Below, piece after piece: positions 63,507-64,000 of a DNA stretch of 64,000 nt. The notes beneath the pieces were generated by a model. The model was not told the origin of the DNA and did not search any database. It saw only the letters and a list, made by a program, of their open reading frames with translations. How positions within the stretch are numbered: position 1 is the stretch's first letter; every line of letters begins with the position of its first letter. The stretch spans positions 61,778 through 125,777 of the forward strand of contig JAKSIL010000002.1 in NCBI GenBank assembly GCA_024398815.1, read 5' to 3'. The DNA is from Fibrobacter sp. GTDB lineage: Bacteria > Fibrobacterota > Fibrobacteria > Fibrobacterales > Fibrobacteraceae. Made by a program: the position numbers and the translations under genes.

Positions 63507-63844
63507 TAGCGGTATTCGACTTTCCCAAGCACTGCAGAAGCGGCAAAAATAACATGTCAGATTTCATCACGGAATTGGAAAAGGACGGCTTTTCAAAAAT
63601 CCAGCGCGGCATGTACGCCAGGTACTGCACAACCATAAAAAACGGGAGCATGCACAAATCGAGAATCGCCACCGCAATCTGCCCGCGATTAACAGTCTGC
63701 CTATTCAGCATGGCGGACCGGGAATTCAATGAAATCTACAGCCATTTCGGATTCACGAAAGCACCTAAAATTTGGCCCAAAAGTAAGGATTTCATCGAAT
63801 TTTTCTGTTTTTTTCAACGCCAAATCGCTTGCAAACCCGCATAA
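63497..63844 (+). CDS. cas2: CRISPR-associated protein Cas2 (type II-like)
   Basis: A 115-residue protein. It opens MWIIAVFDFPKHC, the beta1 strand with the conserved Asp of Cas2, and continues with DGFSKIQRGMYARYC, matching type II (Csn2-lacking, II-C) Cas2. CPRLTVCLFSMADREF and WPKSKDFIEFF complete the domain. An extra tail FCFFQRQIACKPA follows the usual end. Cas2 bridges two Cas1 dimers during spacer capture; with cas1 deleted upstream it has no obvious partner here. No cas9 lies upstream (the TPM gene is there) and no array is seen in the 156 nt downstream. Confidence 0.88.
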   Translation: MWIIAVFDFPKHCRSGKNNMSDFITELEKDGFSKIQRGMYARYCTTIKNGSMHKSRIATAICPRLTVCLFSMADREFNEIYSHFGFTKAPKIWPKSKDFIEFFCFFQRQIACKPA

Positions 63845-63888
63845 AATAAGGTATTTTAGCAAAGGACATCTTATAGGGGCTCTTTTTG
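63820..63888 (+). ncRNA. Possible tracrRNA-like stretch (weak)
   Basis: Starting inside the cas2 3' end, TTGCAAACCCGCATAAAAT is followed by AAGG, the usual junction after a tracrRNA anti-repeat. A stem TAAAAT-AAGGT-ATTTTA and a later TCTTTTT follow. Only a known repeat would prove base pairing, and none is in the window. Confidence 0.2.
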
Positions 63889-64000
63889 AACCCGGGGAAA
63901 ACTCAAAATCATTAACGGTTGTGTAGGTTTGTCTCCCGAAGAAATTCGAATTGCCCTGCAGGAATTTGGCTTCAGAACCGTTGTTGAGTATGCAATCATT
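63845..64000. other. Window-edge stretch after cas2
   Basis: 156 bp. It holds the possible tracrRNA 3' half, then an open frame from a TTG at 63929 (LSPEEIRIALQEFGFRTVV) that runs off the window. Whether it is a gene start or chance cannot be decided from 72 nt. Confidence 0.4.

Noticed and set aside
63918..64000. Possible CRISPR repeats GTTGTGTAGG and GTTGTTGAGT after cas2
   Set aside because: They are 62 nt apart but match in only about half of the positions, so they are not copies of one repeat.

Overview
The window looks like a chromosomal segment of a Fibrobacter species, a cellulose-degrading gut anaerobe of the F. succinogenes type. The pointers are a lipoprotein with two FISUMP domains (the paralogous domain named after F. 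succinogenes), a glycoside hydrolase family 9 enzyme, two large GLUG-repeat surface proteins, a CotH-family lipoprotein, and mostly housekeeping genes in short transcription units. No rRNA, phage, plasmid or intact transposon is visible.

Layout. 1-3.6 kb: partial NamZ-type muramidase (minus), then ssb, a membrane protein and asd. 3.6-8.2 kb (minus): GLUG surface protein, M29 aminopeptidase, TonB-like AgmX/PglI-tail protein. 8.2-13.3 kb: a 0.5 kb repeat-bearing gap, alr, then a minus-strand run with nadD, two small envelope proteins, rsgA and a 93-residue protein. 13.3-24.9 kb: UbiA prenyltransferase, SDR, ddl, tsaB-rimI-YdcF, signal-less GH9, AsmA/DUF748 protein, NifU-like protein, stand-alone AICAR transformylase, a small protein. 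25-31.2 kb: trmFO, a duplicated terminator/tRNA-Pro 3' end, tRNA-Pro, an ATP-grasp + GCS2 ligase pair, FISUMP lipoprotein. 31.3-46.1 kb: CotH lipoprotein, diguanylate cyclase, rplY, tRNA-Gln, ispE, ftsK, CHASE2 adenylate cyclase, giant GLUG protein. 46.3-57.8 kb: ruvA, ruvB, outer-membrane barrel, RND/MMPL exporter, then a tightly overlapping operon of aminotransferase, FHA-ABC transporter, Ser/Thr kinase, YraN and YciO. 57.9-61.9 kb (minus): a five-gene redox operon (monoheme and pentaheme cytochromes, periplasmic ferredoxin, NrfD fused to cytochrome c, membrane protein). 62-64 kb: mntP, TPM-domain protein, then the wreck of a CRISPR adaptation module: an internally deleted cas1 overlapping an apparently intact cas2, with no cas9 or array in view.

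The most interesting signals are: (1) the decayed cas1/cas2 pair, with a possible tracrRNA-like stretch behind it; (2) a recurrent TATATT/TAAATT box 6-9 nt before the start codon of at least eleven unit-heading genes that lack a Shine-Dalgarno, which suggests leaderless transcription; (3) a compact quinol:cytochrome oxidoreductase-like operon that lacks a molybdopterin-type subunit; (4) the RLAN/ATP-grasp + GCS2 amidoligase pair; (5) an FHA-ABC transporter coupled to a membrane Ser/Thr kinase; (6) a duplicated tRNA-Pro 3' end resembling an attachment-site footprint. Everything is read from sequence by eye; no database search was run.
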